A stretch of DNA of 64,000 nt from Asticcacaulis biprosthecium C19. GTDB lineage: Bacteria > Pseudomonadota > Alphaproteobacteria > Caulobacterales > Caulobacteraceae. Position numbers and translations under genes: made by a program. The stretch lies in NCBI RefSeq assembly GCF_000204015.1, contig NZ_GL883080.1:303774-367773 (forward strand). Reading direction: 5' to 3'. Of the stretch, positions 50,658 through 59,338 are shown in pieces (position 1 is the stretch's first letter; the number at the start of each line of letters is the position of its first letter). The notes under the pieces are model-generated. The model was not told the origin of the DNA and ran no database searches. It saw only the letters and a program-made list of their open reading frames with translations.

Positions 50658-51929
50658 ATGACGCCGCAGGGCCGCCAGGTATTCGACAGCCTCATGAAGT
50701 CACAGTTGGCGGCGCGCCAAACCGTCGTTGCGTATCAGCAAGGTCTGCTGGAAAAGCTATGCCGTCACGCCCGGCGTCATGTCCCGTTCTACCGCGACAC
50801 CGGTCGCCTGGAACCCCTGTTCGACGGCGACCGGTTCGACATGTCGCGATGGGAGCAGGTGCCGGTCCTGACGCGCGAAGAGGCTTACCTCAATCGCGAT
50901 GGCCTGGTGTCCGAAGGCGTGCCGCGCTTCATGGCGCCGATTCAGCCGGGCCAGACGACGGGATCGACCGGAACGCCGCTGCCCTTTCTGCGCACCGCCC
51001 CCAGCCGCTACGTTTCGGAGGCGCTGACGGCGCGCGCCCTGGCTTGGCGCGGGTTGAGCGAACCCCGGCCCGCCGCGATCTCCAAGGCGGTGACGGGGGA
51101 TGTCGCAGGCAAGGAAGCCGGGGCGCCGCTGACCGCCTCCGGTTCGGTACATTTTGTTGATTTCTTCCTGCCGCCCCGGGCGCAGTGTGCCGAGCTGATC
51201 CGCATCCGGCCGCGCCTGGTCATCTCCTATCCCAGCATCGTCCATAGCTGGATCCTGGCCGACGGCGGCGCCTGTCTGGAGGGCGTCGAGGCGATTCTGT
51301 TGACCGGGGAAACCTGCCGCGAAGAGACGGCCAGGGCCATCGCCGCGGCCTACGGGGGACACCTGATCAATCTCTATTCCTGTTCGGAGGCCGGCCCTAT
51401 GGCCATTCAAGGGCCGAAGGGTGACCTCAAGGTGTGCGAAGAAAACCTCTGGCTGGAAGCGCCTCCGACCGTCACCCAGGCCAAGGCGAATCTCAGGCCG
51501 CATCCGGTGATCATTACGCCCTTCTATGCCTATGCCACGCCGCTGATCCGCTACGCGCCGGGGGACTATGCCATTTGGGGGAAGCCGGACAAGGCCACGC
51601 CGGGCCTGCGGGCGCTGGAGCGGATCACTGGGCGGCTGCGCAACATGTTCAAGCGGGCGGACGGCAGCCTGTTCTGGCCGAACCTGTCGGGCGTAAAACT
51701 GATGAAGATTGCCCCGCACACGCACCGCCAGCTAATCCAGGAGACGATCGGTCGCTTTGTCATCCGGGTCGTCTTCGATGCGCCTCCCACCGACGATCAG
51801 GTCCGCCAAATCCAGTCCCATGTCGCCGAGGTCACCGGCGCGACGGAGGTCGTGGTTGATGCCGTCTCGTCGATCGACGACGGCCGCACCAGCGGCAAGT
51901 CCTACGAAAACTTTATTTGCCTGATCTGA
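50658..51929 (+). CDS. PaaK/CapK-like adenylate-forming enzyme
   Basis: A 423-residue protein of the COG1541 phenylacetate-CoA ligase group. The nucleotide-binding motif is GQTTGSTGTPLPFL, followed by VEAILLTGETCREETARAIAAAYGGHLINLYSCSEAGPMA and the C-terminal RITGRLRNMFKRADGSLFWP. The typical C-terminal lysine region is modified (GRTSGKSYENFI). It would activate a carboxylic acid with ATP. No CoA-pathway neighbours are seen, so the acid is unknown. An isolated gene followed by osmC. Confidence 0.86.
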   Translation: MTPQGRQVFDSLMKSQLAARQTVVAYQQGLLEKLCRHARRHVPFYRDTGRLEPLFDGDRFDMSRWEQVPVLTREEAYLNRDGLVSEGVPRFMAPIQPGQTTGSTGTPLPFLRTAPSRYVSEALTARALAWRGLSEPRPAAISKAVTGDVAGKEAGAPLTASGSVHFVDFFLPPRAQCAELIRIRPRLVISYPSIVHSWILADGGACLEGVEAILLTGETCREETARAIAAAYGGHLINLYSCSEAGPMAIQGPKGDLKVCEENLWLEAPPTVTQAKANLRPHPVIITPFYAYATPLIRYAPGDYAIWGKPDKATPGLRALERITGRLRNMFKRADGSLFWPNLSGVKLMKIAPHTHRQLIQETIGRFVIRVVFDAPPTDDQVRQIQSHVAEVTGATEVVVDAVSSIDDGRTSGKSYENFICLI

Positions 51930-51973
51930 CGACGGCGTTACAACCCGCCCGTACACTTTCACAGGAGACACTT

Positions 51974-52408
51974 ATGATCCGTACCGCAAAAGCGCATTGG
52001 GCCGGCGACGGCAAGTCCGGCGAAGGCACGCTGACCACCCAGAGCGGCGTGCTCAACAGCCAGCCCTATTCCTTCAAGCTGCGTTTTGAAAACGCTGACG
52101 GTCAGGCCGGCACCAACCCGGAGGAGCTGATCGCCGCGGCCCATTCGGGCTGCTTCTCGATGGCGCTGGCCTTCGCCCTGGCCAATGCCGGTTTCACGGC
52201 GACCAGCATCGACACCGAGGCCAGCGTCGACCTGCAACCGGGTGAGGGCGGGTTCTCGATCACCGGCATCAAGCTGAAACTGACGGCGGTCATCCCGGGC
52301 ATCTCCCAGGGCCAGTTCGACGAGATTGCCGCGGGCGCGAAGGCCGGCTGTCCGGTGTCGAAGGCCTTGTCGGCTGTACCGATCTCGCTGGAAGCGGTTC
52401 TGGCGTAG
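51974..52408 (+). CDS. osmC: OsmC-family peroxiredoxin
   Basis: A 144-residue thiol peroxidase that reduces organic hydroperoxides. The two redox Cys are in HSGCFSMALAFAL and KAGCPVSKAL. The N-terminal MIRTAKAHWAGDGKSGEGTLTTQSGVLNSQPYSF is typical of OsmC rather than Ohr. Start ATG 51974 with AGGAGA upstream. Close to the PaaK-like gene on the same strand. Confidence 0.94.
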   Translation: MIRTAKAHWAGDGKSGEGTLTTQSGVLNSQPYSFKLRFENADGQAGTNPEELIAAAHSGCFSMALAFALANAGFTATSIDTEASVDLQPGEGGFSITGIKLKLTAVIPGISQGQFDEIAAGAKAGCPVSKALSAVPISLEAVLA

Positions 52409-52418
52409 AGCGAAGAGA

Positions 52419-52542
52419 GGGGATCCACAGATTTCACAGATTAGCGGGATTTTCCTGCACTCCGGTCGAGTCAGGCCGATATCAAACGGCGCTTTGCGCC
52501 ACATATCTTAATCCCTCTAATCTGTGGAATCTGTGGATCCCC
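52419..52542. repeat. Inverted repeat related to the 5836-6172 element
   Basis: Arms 52419-52444 and 52517-52542 form a 26-bp inverted repeat with a single mismatch, containing ATCCACAGATT and CACAGATTAG, the same CACAGATT units as the element near 6 kb. The 72-bp loop holds no gene. A second family member shows that the repeat is dispersed. Confidence 0.65.
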
Positions 52543-52604
52543 TTTACGATCTTTTCCGCTTCGCGGCGGGTTTGAGTTCCATGCCCAAAAAAATTTTTGC
52601 GCCC

Positions 52605-52631
52605 TGTCGAAATAGGGCAAGGTCGTGCGTC
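52605..52631 (+). promoter_or_regulatory. ECF42-type promoter of the DGPF/sigma operon
   Basis: TGTCGA (52605-52610), 17-bp spacer, CGTC (52628-52631), matching the published ECF42 consensus (-35 TGTCGA, -10 CGWC, from memory). The -10 is 49 bp upstream of the DGPF start. It implies autoregulation by the sigma factor encoded next to it. Confidence 0.6.
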
Positions 52632-52680
52632 GATGTCATGAGCCGCGCAAATGCGCTCACCCAGACAAGGAACCACGACC

Positions 52681-53022
52681 ATGAAATACGCTCTGTTGAT
52701 CTATGAACACGCCGAAGATTGGGACGCGTACCGTAATGATCCGGACTATGCCGCCGCCTGGCCGGCCTTCACGCAGACCCTCATCGACGCAGGCGTCATG
52801 GAAGGCGGAGCCGGGCTGCAGGGGCCGGAGACCGCCACCACCGTCCGCATCGGAGACGGTGACCACACCGTTCAGGACGGCCCCTTCGCGGAGATCCGCG
52901 AAATGCTGGGCGGCTTCTATCTCATCGACGTTCCCAGCCTGGATGAAGCCCTGAAATGGGCGGCGCGCGTGCCGGTCAAGTCCGGCTGCTGCGTCGAAGT
53001 CCGCCCGCAACTCGAGATGTAG
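52681..53022 (+). CDS. YCII/DGPF-domain protein
   Basis: A 113-residue protein, alpha-beta fold. The typical DGPF block is present (GDHTVQDGPFAEIREMLGGFYLIDVPSLDEALKWAARVP), after an N-terminal MKYALLIYEHAEDWDAY. DGPF proteins occur in operons with ECF42 sigma factors and may work with the sigma factor's C-terminal TPR domain. It begins 49 bp after the ECF42-like promoter. It ends 1 bp before the sigma gene start. Confidence 0.92.
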   Translation: MKYALLIYEHAEDWDAYRNDPDYAAAWPAFTQTLIDAGVMEGGAGLQGPETATTVRIGDGDHTVQDGPFAEIREMLGGFYLIDVPSLDEALKWAARVPVKSGCCVEVRPQLEM

Positions 53023-53023
53023 G

Positions 53024-54229
53024 ATGGACGCGCGTTCCGAAGCGGAAAAGGCCGCCAGAACGGCCTATGGCCGGCTGGTCGCCTATCTGGCTGCCCGAAC
53101 GCGCGACATCGCGGCTGCCGAGGAGGCGCTGGCGGCCGCATTCCTGCGGGCCCTGGAGGTGTGGCCCGTCCGTGGCGTGCCCGAAAAACCGGAAGCCTGG
53201 CTTCTGGTCATCGCCCGCAATCGCCTGAAGGACACCTGGCGCCGCGCCAAGGTGCGCAGCGAAGCCGAAGCCACCGTGGAGCTTCTCATGCAGGAAAGGA
53301 ACACCGACGACCCGGCTTTTCCCGACGACCGCCTGAAGCTGATGTTCGTCTGTACCCACCCGACAATCGATGAGACCATCCGAACGCCGCTGATGCTGCA
53401 AACCGTCCTGGGGCTGTCCGCCGAACGCATCGCCTCCAGCTTCCTGGTCAAGCCGTCGGCCATGGGCCAGCGCCTGAGCCGCGCCAAGACCAAGATCCGC
53501 GACGCTGGCATTGCCTTCGAAGTGCCCGATAGCGACGTCTACGCAACTCGTCTGCCAGCCTTGCTCAACGCCGTCTACGCCGCCTACGGCCTCGGATGGG
53601 TCGAATTCGACGGCGGAGAAGGCCGGAGCCTGGCCGACGAAGCCATCGATCTGGGTCTGGCCCTGCATAGCCTGGTGTCCCTGACGCCCGAGTTGAACGG
53701 CCTGCTGGCCCTGATGCTGTACTGCCAGGCGCGTAAGGCGGCCCATTTTGTCGGCCGCCGCTATGTTCGCCTCGGCGACCAGGATTTCGCCCTATGGGAC
53801 TGGGGCCGGATCGAAACTGCCAACCGCATGCTTAATGCGGCGGGTACAAAACGCGCACCGGGGCGGTTTCAACTCGAAGCCCTGATCCAATCGGTTCATG
53901 TCCGCAGCGCGGTGGCGCGCGGTTCGGACTGGAAAGGGGTTATATGTCTGTACGAGGCCCTGCTGAAGATCGCACCGTCGTTGGCGGCAAGGACCAACTA
54001 TGCCGTCGCCCTGACCGAGGACGGCCGGGCCCCCGATGGCCTGGCCGTGCTGGACGCTCTGGATACGGTGCGGCTGAACGACTATCAGCCGTGGTGGGTC
54101 GCGCGCGGCCATATACTGAAAACGCTCGGCCGGCCGGATGAGGCGCGGGCGGCCTATGAACGCGCGGTGGGCCTTAGTCAGCACGAAGCCCAGCGCGAGT
54201 TTCTGCGCGAACGATTGGCGGAAATCTAA
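53024..54229 (+). CDS. ECF42-type RNA polymerase sigma factor with C-terminal TPR extension
   Basis: A 401-residue sigma factor. Sigma-2 at about 8-75 (YGRLVAYLAARTRDIAAAEEALAAAFLRALEVWP...PEAWLLVIARNRLKDTWRR), then DDRLKLMFVCTHPTIDETIRTPLMLQTVLGLSAERIASSFLVKPSAMGQRLSRAKTKIR (sigma-4). A long C-terminal extension follows, rich in TPR-like helices (VHVRSAVARGSDWKGVICLYEALLKIAPS; YERAVGLSQHEAQREFLRERLAEI). ECF42 members lack an anti-sigma factor and use this extension for control. Paired with the DGPF protein. It overlaps the convergent glycosyltransferase gene by 4 bp. Confidence 0.94.
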   Translation: MDARSEAEKAARTAYGRLVAYLAARTRDIAAAEEALAAAFLRALEVWPVRGVPEKPEAWLLVIARNRLKDTWRRAKVRSEAEATVELLMQERNTDDPAFPDDRLKLMFVCTHPTIDETIRTPLMLQTVLGLSAERIASSFLVKPSAMGQRLSRAKTKIRDAGIAFEVPDSDVYATRLPALLNAVYAAYGLGWVEFDGGEGRSLADEAIDLGLALHSLVSLTPELNGLLALMLYCQARKAAHFVGRRYVRLGDQDFALWDWGRIETANRMLNAAGTKRAPGRFQLEALIQSVHVRSAVARGSDWKGVICLYEALLKIAPSLAARTNYAVALTEDGRAPDGLAVLDALDTVRLNDYQPWWVARGHILKTLGRPDEARAAYERAVGLSQHEAQREFLRERLAEI

Positions 54230-55659
54230 TCCGCCAGGTCGCAGGCCGGGTCTTTCAAAGTCCCGGTATACAGCCGATAGCTCGATTTCTTGCCCGGTTT
54301 CTGGGTCCGCGATGCCGTGCCGGCGTCCCGTACATCGGCAAAACACTTGCCCACCACCAGCGGACGGTCGGCGGCGACCACGATCAGGGCCAGGCCCTGC
54401 GGCGGGACGCCCTGCCAGGGATAGCGCTCGCGTTCGGCCATGGCGTAAAGGATGTAGCTGTCCGAGACATTGGGTTGTCCAGAGTGATAACTCAATTCAC
54501 CATGGCTGTTATAGTCGGTACTGGCCACCCATTGCGGATCGCCGGGAGCCTGGTTGTAGGTGATGGCGGAGTTCAACTGATTCCAGCCTTCGGACAGACC
54601 ACCCATGCCCGGCAGTTTTGGCGTCAATGTCAGGAACAGCAGCACCGCCGTGCTCAGCCCGATTCCCAGCGGCGCTGCCAGCCAGCGTGCGCGGTTCCAG
54701 CCCTTACCCTCGATACCCTCGGCCACGACCGCGCCCAGCAAGACAAGACCGGGAAACACCGGCGCTGTCCAATTGCCCTGGATGCGGTCGTGGAAGACAT
54801 GGACCAGCAGATAGGCGAACAAGGGCAGGGGGAGGGCGACCAGAAGTTTCAGCCGCGACTCGCTGTTCTGGAAGGCCGCCAGAACGCCCAGGGCTGTGAA
54901 CACGAAGATCAGCGGATTGAGCAGAAGGGGCTGGGACAGGACGAATTCGATCAGGAACTTCAGCGTAAAATCCTGGGCACCGATACGGCCAAACTGCTTT
55001 TCGACGGTCGCCCAGTCGTGGTTCAGATTCCACATCAGGTTCGGTGCCATGGCCGCCAGAGCCACAAGGCCACCCAGATACGGCCACGGCGTCAGCAGCC
55101 ACCGCCGCGCCGGCTTGTCCATCATCATCCAGGCAGCGACGCCCAACCCTAAGAACAGGTTGGTATATTTGGCCTCGACGCCCAAACCGGCGAACAGCCC
55201 GAAGGCCAGCCACCACCACCCCTTGTTGGATGCCAAAAGCCGCGCCAGGGCCCACAAGCCGCCCGCCCACATCAGCACCGACGGGGGGTCGGGTGTGGCC
55301 ACGACTGACCCGATACTGAGCAAGAGACAGGCATTCAGCCAAAGCACCGTCCGCCGCGCGATCGCCTCGTCGAACAGAACGCGCGCGGCGTCGTACATCA
55401 GCCAGCTTAGCCCTAAGAAACTCGCCACAAAGCTCAATCGCACGAACAGTTCGCTGTCGGACAGGAAGGTGGTGGTCACGATCCACCACGCCACCATCGG
55501 CGGATGATCGTAATAGCCGAAGTCGGGATGCTGCGCCCACAGCCAATAATAGGCCTCGTCCGGCACCAACTCGACCTGCGATGCGGTCACAAGCCGCAAT
55601 ACCGTCATGCCGATGACGACGGCGGTCAGCCAGGGGTACTGTTTCAAGCGCGCGAGCAT
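54226..55659 (-). CDS. GT39/ArnT-like membrane glycosyltransferase
   Basis: A 477-residue inner-membrane protein with about ten helices. Start ATG 55659, behind GAGGGGG. The catalytic Asp-Glu motif of GT-C enzymes is in VPDEAYYWLWAQHPDFGYYDHPPMVAWW. Later helices are typical of the ArnT/dolichol-phosphate-mannose transferase class, and the C-terminal soluble part holds SDSYILYAMAERERYP. It would transfer a sugar from a lipid carrier to envelope glycans or lipid A; donor unknown. Sits alone between ECF42 and TetR genes. Confidence 0.88.
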   Translation of the reverse strand: MLARLKQYPWLTAVVIGMTVLRLVTASQVELVPDEAYYWLWAQHPDFGYYDHPPMVAWWIVTTTFLSDSELFVRLSFVASFLGLSWLMYDAARVLFDEAIARRTVLWLNACLLLSIGSVVATPDPPSVLMWAGGLWALARLLASNKGWWWLAFGLFAGLGVEAKYTNLFLGLGVAAWMMMDKPARRWLLTPWPYLGGLVALAAMAPNLMWNLNHDWATVEKQFGRIGAQDFTLKFLIEFVLSQPLLLNPLIFVFTALGVLAAFQNSESRLKLLVALPLPLFAYLLVHVFHDRIQGNWTAPVFPGLVLLGAVVAEGIEGKGWNRARWLAAPLGIGLSTAVLLFLTLTPKLPGMGGLSEGWNQLNSAITYNQAPGDPQWVASTDYNSHGELSYHSGQPNVSDSYILYAMAERERYPWQGVPPQGLALIVVAADRPLVVGKCFADVRDAGTASRTQKPGKKSSYRLYTGTLKDPACDLAD

Positions 55660-55699
55660 GCCCCCTCTATTGGCTGCATTTTCACCCGGCGGCAAGGCG

Positions 55700-56293
55700 T
55701 CACACGGTCAGTGTTGCCAAAACCCCGTCCATCAACCCAGGCATCTCGGGATCGAAATTGCCCTGCCGCGCCAGGGTCGTGAACCCATGGACCAGCGACC
55801 AGGCCGCAACCGCGCGGACGTCGATGCCCGGTTTGGCGGCATCACATAACTGCTCCGCTAACACCCCGACACCGGTGATCGCCTCGTGCAACAGCGAAAA
55901 GGCCCCGACACTGGCTGACAAATAGGCCGGGTCAGCGCGATTGAGCGCCTCACACCGCCACATCAGATCGAACCGCGCCGGGTGAGCGACACCGAAACGG
56001 ATATAGGCCCGCGCCTGGGCGCGGATCCGTGCCACGCGGTCATCGCCGCCTTCCGCATTGGCTGCACGCAAGGCCTGCTGCAGGTCCAGGAATCCGCCGG
56101 TCGCCACCGCGGTCAGCAGGCCGCGAGCATCGCCGAAATGATGCGCCGGCGCCGCCGGAGATACACCCGCCCGCCGCGCCGCTTCGCGCATCGAAAACCC
56201 CTCCAGGCCACGTTCGGTCAGGATCTGTTCGGTAGCGCCGATCAGCGCCTGACGCAGGTCGCCGTGGTGATAGGACTTGGATTCGGATTTCAT
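55700..56293 (-). CDS. TetR-family regulator
   Basis: A 197-residue regulator. The HTH is SYHHGDLRQALIGATEQILTERGLEGFSMREAARRAGVSPAAPAHHFGDARGLLTAVA, and the C-terminal part resembles the TetR_C_33/WHG-type domain (RFDLMWRCEALNRADPAYLSASV). Divergent from the ABA4-like membrane gene with a palindrome in between, so it likely represses that pair. Ligand unknown. Confidence 0.93.
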   Translation of the reverse strand: MKSESKSYHHGDLRQALIGATEQILTERGLEGFSMREAARRAGVSPAAPAHHFGDARGLLTAVATGGFLDLQQALRAANAEGGDDRVARIRAQARAYIRFGVAHPARFDLMWRCEALNRADPAYLSASVGAFSLLHEAITGVGVLAEQLCDAAKPGIDVRAVAAWSLVHGFTTLARQGNFDPEMPGLMDGVLATLTV

Positions 56294-56294
56294 T

Positions 56295-56307
56295 TTAACA
56301 GTGTTAA
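56295..56307. promoter_or_regulatory. Palindrome, candidate TetR operator
   Basis: TTAAC-AGT-GTTAA lies 2 bp from the regulator start codon in the divergent region, a position that would let the TetR protein block both its own gene and the divergent pair. Another TTAAC follows at 56311-56315. Confidence 0.45.
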
Positions 56308-56393
56308 GATTTAACTTGACGGCGTTCAGATTGCGCGTTAGTTCAATCTATACAGTGATAAAATGCCATGCGCAATCCACGAAAGGACGCCTC

Positions 56394-56828
56394 ATGTCAG
56401 AAACGATTTTCAATCTCGGCAACCTGCTGGCCATGGCCGGCTGGCTGACCCTCTTGGCAGGGCTGGCGATACGGCCGTTTCGTCCGCGATCGATCGGCCT
56501 GGTAAGGCTGGTCGCAGCCCTGGTGTTCGGCGCGGCCTATATCGGCCTGCTGGTGGCCGGCCGCGAAGCTTTCGGCGAGGGCGGCTTTTCGTCGATCGCC
56601 GCAGTACGCGCTCTGTTCGCCAATGATTACGCCTTGACGGCGGGATGGCTGCACTACCTGGCCTTCGATCTGTTCGTCGGCGCCTGGATCGTCGAAGACA
56701 GTGGCCGGCGCGGCATCCCTGGCTGGCTGATCGTGCCGTGCCTGGGCCTGACCTTCATGTTCGGCCCGGCCGGTCTGTTGCTTTACGCTGTTCTGAGCCT
56801 CTTCGCCCCGGAAAAGAAGGCCGCCTGA
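56394..56828 (+). CDS. ABA4-like (DUF4281) membrane protein
   Basis: A 144-residue inner-membrane protein with four helices, matching the ABA4-like family by FNLGNLLAMAGWLTLLAGL, the characteristic ALTAGWLHYLAFDLFVGAWIVEDSGRRGIPGWLIVPCLGLTFMFGPAGLLLYAVL, and overall length. Plant ABA4 is needed for neoxanthin synthesis; the bacterial function is unknown. ATG 56394 follows AAAGGA. One base separates it from the next membrane gene, so they form an operon. Confidence 0.9.
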   Translation: MSETIFNLGNLLAMAGWLTLLAGLAIRPFRPRSIGLVRLVAALVFGAAYIGLLVAGREAFGEGGFSSIAAVRALFANDYALTAGWLHYLAFDLFVGAWIVEDSGRRGIPGWLIVPCLGLTFMFGPAGLLLYAVLSLFAPEKKAA

Positions 56829-56829
56829 C

Positions 56830-57609
56830 ATGACCCCTCTGCAAAAAAAACTCACGTCTACAGCCGTCGCCCTCAGCGCCTGTTTCGTCGCCATGTCGGT
56901 CGCCCAGGCCTTCGATCATCGCCTGCTGGACGGCGTCAATCTCTGGGTCAAACCGGCCAAGTTCGCCCTGTCCCTGGCGGTTCTTGCCGCGACCCAGGCC
57001 ATCTATCTCCACTTCACGCGGCCGGAGCGCCAGTCACTCTGGCATATGGCCTTCGTCCGCTGGGGCCTGATCGTGCCGGCGATCTTCGAACTCGGCTATA
57101 TCAGCTTCCAGGCCGCCTTGGGCCAACCGTCGCACTTTTTTGTCTCCGACGCCTTCCATGGGCTGATGTATACGCTGATGGGGGTAGCGGCGGTGATCAT
57201 CCTCTTCACCTTGTTGCCGGTCGCATATGAGATCGCCCGCCACCCGGTCGCCGGAACGCGCAGCGACCTGCGCTTCGCCCTGGTGGCCGCGCCGATCCTT
57301 ACGGTGGTCCTGGTCATGGCCACCGCCGGGTATATGTCGATGCAGCAAGGCCATGCCGTCGGCACCGAAGGCGGCCACTTTCCGCTGTTTGGCTGGAACC
57401 GCATTGGTGGCGACCTGCGGGTGTCGCATTTCTTCAGCCTGCACATCCATCAGGCACTGCCGCTCCTGGCGCTGCTGGTGAGCGGCCTCCCGCGGGCGTT
57501 ATGTTGGGGCGCCGTGGTCGCCGGCACGGTCGCCTATGCGGCCCTGTGCCTCTGGACCTTTACCGAAGCCCTGGCTGGGCTGCCTTTCCTGCCGGGGCTG
57601 TTCTCATAG
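56830..57609 (+). CDS. Hypothetical multi-pass membrane protein
   Basis: A 259-residue protein with about seven predicted membrane helices (for example STAVALSACFVAMSVAQAF; FALSLAVLAATQAIYLHF; GLMYTLMGVAAVIILFTLLPVAYEIA; FSLHIHQALPLLALLVSGLP). His residues in SHFFSLHIHQALP and a Gly/Asn-rich loop are notable. I know no function. Co-transcribed with the ABA4-like gene under the TetR regulator. Its end overlaps the convergent acyltransferase gene by 6 bp. Confidence 0.75.
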   Translation: MTPLQKKLTSTAVALSACFVAMSVAQAFDHRLLDGVNLWVKPAKFALSLAVLAATQAIYLHFTRPERQSLWHMAFVRWGLIVPAIFELGYISFQAALGQPSHFFVSDAFHGLMYTLMGVAAVIILFTLLPVAYEIARHPVAGTRSDLRFALVAAPILTVVLVMATAGYMSMQQGHAVGTEGGHFPLFGWNRIGGDLRVSHFFSLHIHQALPLLALLVSGLPRALCWGAVVAGTVAYAALCLWTFTEALAGLPFLPGLFS

Positions 57610-58746
57610 CTTGAGGAACCACTTGTTGCGCCAGCATACCCACAGCGGCAGGAAGATCGCTGTCACCATGGTCAGGGCGAAACACAGCGAGGCCAGTCTC
57701 GGCTCGAACGCCTGGGCAAACAGCGCTTGACCGGCGGCGCGGATCGACGCCGCCGGCGGCTTCAGCCAGACCAGGTCGATCAGCGGCGCCACCAGGAAGC
57801 TCAGCATATAGGCCAGCAGCGGATTGGAACCATAGACCTGGGCCGGATAGAAGGCCGGGGCTGAGTTCCACCGTTCGACCAGCAGGGTGAGGGCGCCCAG
57901 CGAAACAAGCGAAAATCCGATGGTGAACAGGGCGAAGGTCGCAGTCCAGATGTGCTTGATGATCGGAATAGTCGTGTGAAGTCCGACGGCGGCCGCCATG
58001 AGAAGGCCCCCGGCGACCAGCATCTTGAGGATCGGCGCCGTGATACCGGTGAGGCGGGCGTGGCCGACCAGGGCGCCAAACAGCACATTGGCGCACACCG
58101 GCCAGGTGCTGAGCAGGCCGTCGGGATCGAACACTACCTTACCGTCGACCGGCCACCACGGGAACATGTGATCCGTTGTCAGGACCAGCCGGTCGACATA
58201 GGCCGGCCAGCTTCCAACCGGATCGAAGCGCGGCGCTCCGAAGCCTGGCACGGGCACGAACATCAACAGGGCGGTCCACGACAGCAGGACGAAAGTCCAT
58301 GCGATCCACCCCGCCTTGGCATTTAACCGGAAACCACCCTCGCGACGGGCGGTGAACAAGACGAACAAAGCCACCGCGCCGTAACAGACGCCGATCCGCT
58401 GCAGGACCCCCGGAATGCGCATATGCGCCCAGTCAAAGGCCGGATAGGCGTTGAGAAACAGGCCCAGCAGCACCAGGATGCCGGCGCGATTCAGGATATG
58501 TTTCGCCAGTTGGCCATTGCTTTCGCCGGCTTCGATCCGCCGCCGCAAGGACAGCGGAATGGCGACGCCAATGCAGAACAGGAAGACCGGCGCTACCATA
58601 TCGATGAAAGTGGCGCCTTCCCATTTGGCGTGGAGCACCCAGCCATACTGCTCAGACCACGAACCTGGGTTGAGGTTCAGCAGCATAAAGATGATGGACA
58701 GACCGCGCAGGATATCCAGCGCCAGCCAGCGATTACCTTGAGTCAT
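57604..58746 (-). CDS. DUF5009/HGSNAT-like multi-pass membrane acyltransferase
   Basis: A 380-residue inner-membrane protein with about ten helices. The start MTQGNRWLALDILRGLSIIFMLLNLNPGSWSEQYGWVLHAKWEGATFIDMVAPVFLFCIGVAIPLSLRRR carries the typical D-I-x-R-G and D-x-V-x-P-x-F-L-F motifs of the heparan-alpha-glucosaminide N-acetyltransferase family (NagX-like in bacteria). It may acetylate amino sugars across the membrane. Start ATG 58746 with GGGGGG upstream; the upstream frame is another gene's shadow. It lies downstream of the YdeI-like gene, 19 bp away. Confidence 0.85.
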   Translation of the reverse strand: MTQGNRWLALDILRGLSIIFMLLNLNPGSWSEQYGWVLHAKWEGATFIDMVAPVFLFCIGVAIPLSLRRRIEAGESNGQLAKHILNRAGILVLLGLFLNAYPAFDWAHMRIPGVLQRIGVCYGAVALFVLFTARREGGFRLNAKAGWIAWTFVLLSWTALLMFVPVPGFGAPRFDPVGSWPAYVDRLVLTTDHMFPWWPVDGKVVFDPDGLLSTWPVCANVLFGALVGHARLTGITAPILKMLVAGGLLMAAAVGLHTTIPIIKHIWTATFALFTIGFSLVSLGALTLLVERWNSAPAFYPAQVYGSNPLLAYMLSFLVAPLIDLVWLKPPAASIRAAGQALFAQAFEPRLASLCFALTMVTAIFLPLWVCWRNKWFLKL

Positions 58747-58765
58747 TTCGCCCCCCACTTCAGGT

Positions 58766-59206
58766 CTATTGGCCCACAAGCATTGCGATCGCCTTATCGA
58801 TACGGCGGGCGCGGGTTTCGGGTGTCTTGGCGTCCTCGATCGCGCGGACATGTTCCTTGCGGTGGGAGAAGGCCAGCTTGTCGAACGCCTCGTCGACCCC
58901 GGCGGCATCCAGCGCCGCCTGAAAGTCGTCGGGGATTTCCACCACCCGCGGCGCGCTGTCCAGTTCGATATCAACTTCGATGGCGTCACCGCCCTGGATG
59001 CCCGAAGCCGCGCGATGTTCTGAGGCAAAGGGGATCATGTACTGTCCGCCCATGACAGCGACGGTGGTGCGGTAGGCATAGCCGTTGACCGTCACAGTCA
59101 CGGGCGGCTTCTTGCCGGCGCCCAGCGACTCGACGACCTCGGCCGGGACGATGATGCCGGTGACCGATCGGCCCTCTGGCTGGTGTAGCGTAGTATTGAA
59201 CTTCAT
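58766..59206 (-). CDS. DUF1905/YdeI-type protein
   Basis: A 146-residue protein. Start ATG 59206 with AAGGAGG just upstream. The N-terminal DUF1905 barrel reads GRSVTGIIVPAEVVESLGAGKKPPVTVTVNGYAYRTTVAVMGGQYMIPFASEHRAASGIQGGDAIEVDIELD, followed by the OmdA/YdeI helical tail VVEIPDDFQAALDAAGVDEAFDKLAFSHRKEHVRAIEDAKTPETRARRIDKAIAML. Function is not established. Two-gene unit with the acyltransferase gene. Confidence 0.9.
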   Translation of the reverse strand: MKFNTTLHQPEGRSVTGIIVPAEVVESLGAGKKPPVTVTVNGYAYRTTVAVMGGQYMIPFASEHRAASGIQGGDAIEVDIELDSAPRVVEIPDDFQAALDAAGVDEAFDKLAFSHRKEHVRAIEDAKTPETRARRIDKAIAMLVGQ

Positions 59207-59338
59207 CGCGCGGCCTCCTTGGGTGAGCTTATATCCGTTGGGCGCGGATGGGAATTGCCGGCCTTGCACATTGGATACAGTCCGGCCATAATTCGGTTGC
59301 AGATCCGGTCCATGGTGACCGGATCGGAGGTCCTTTCC

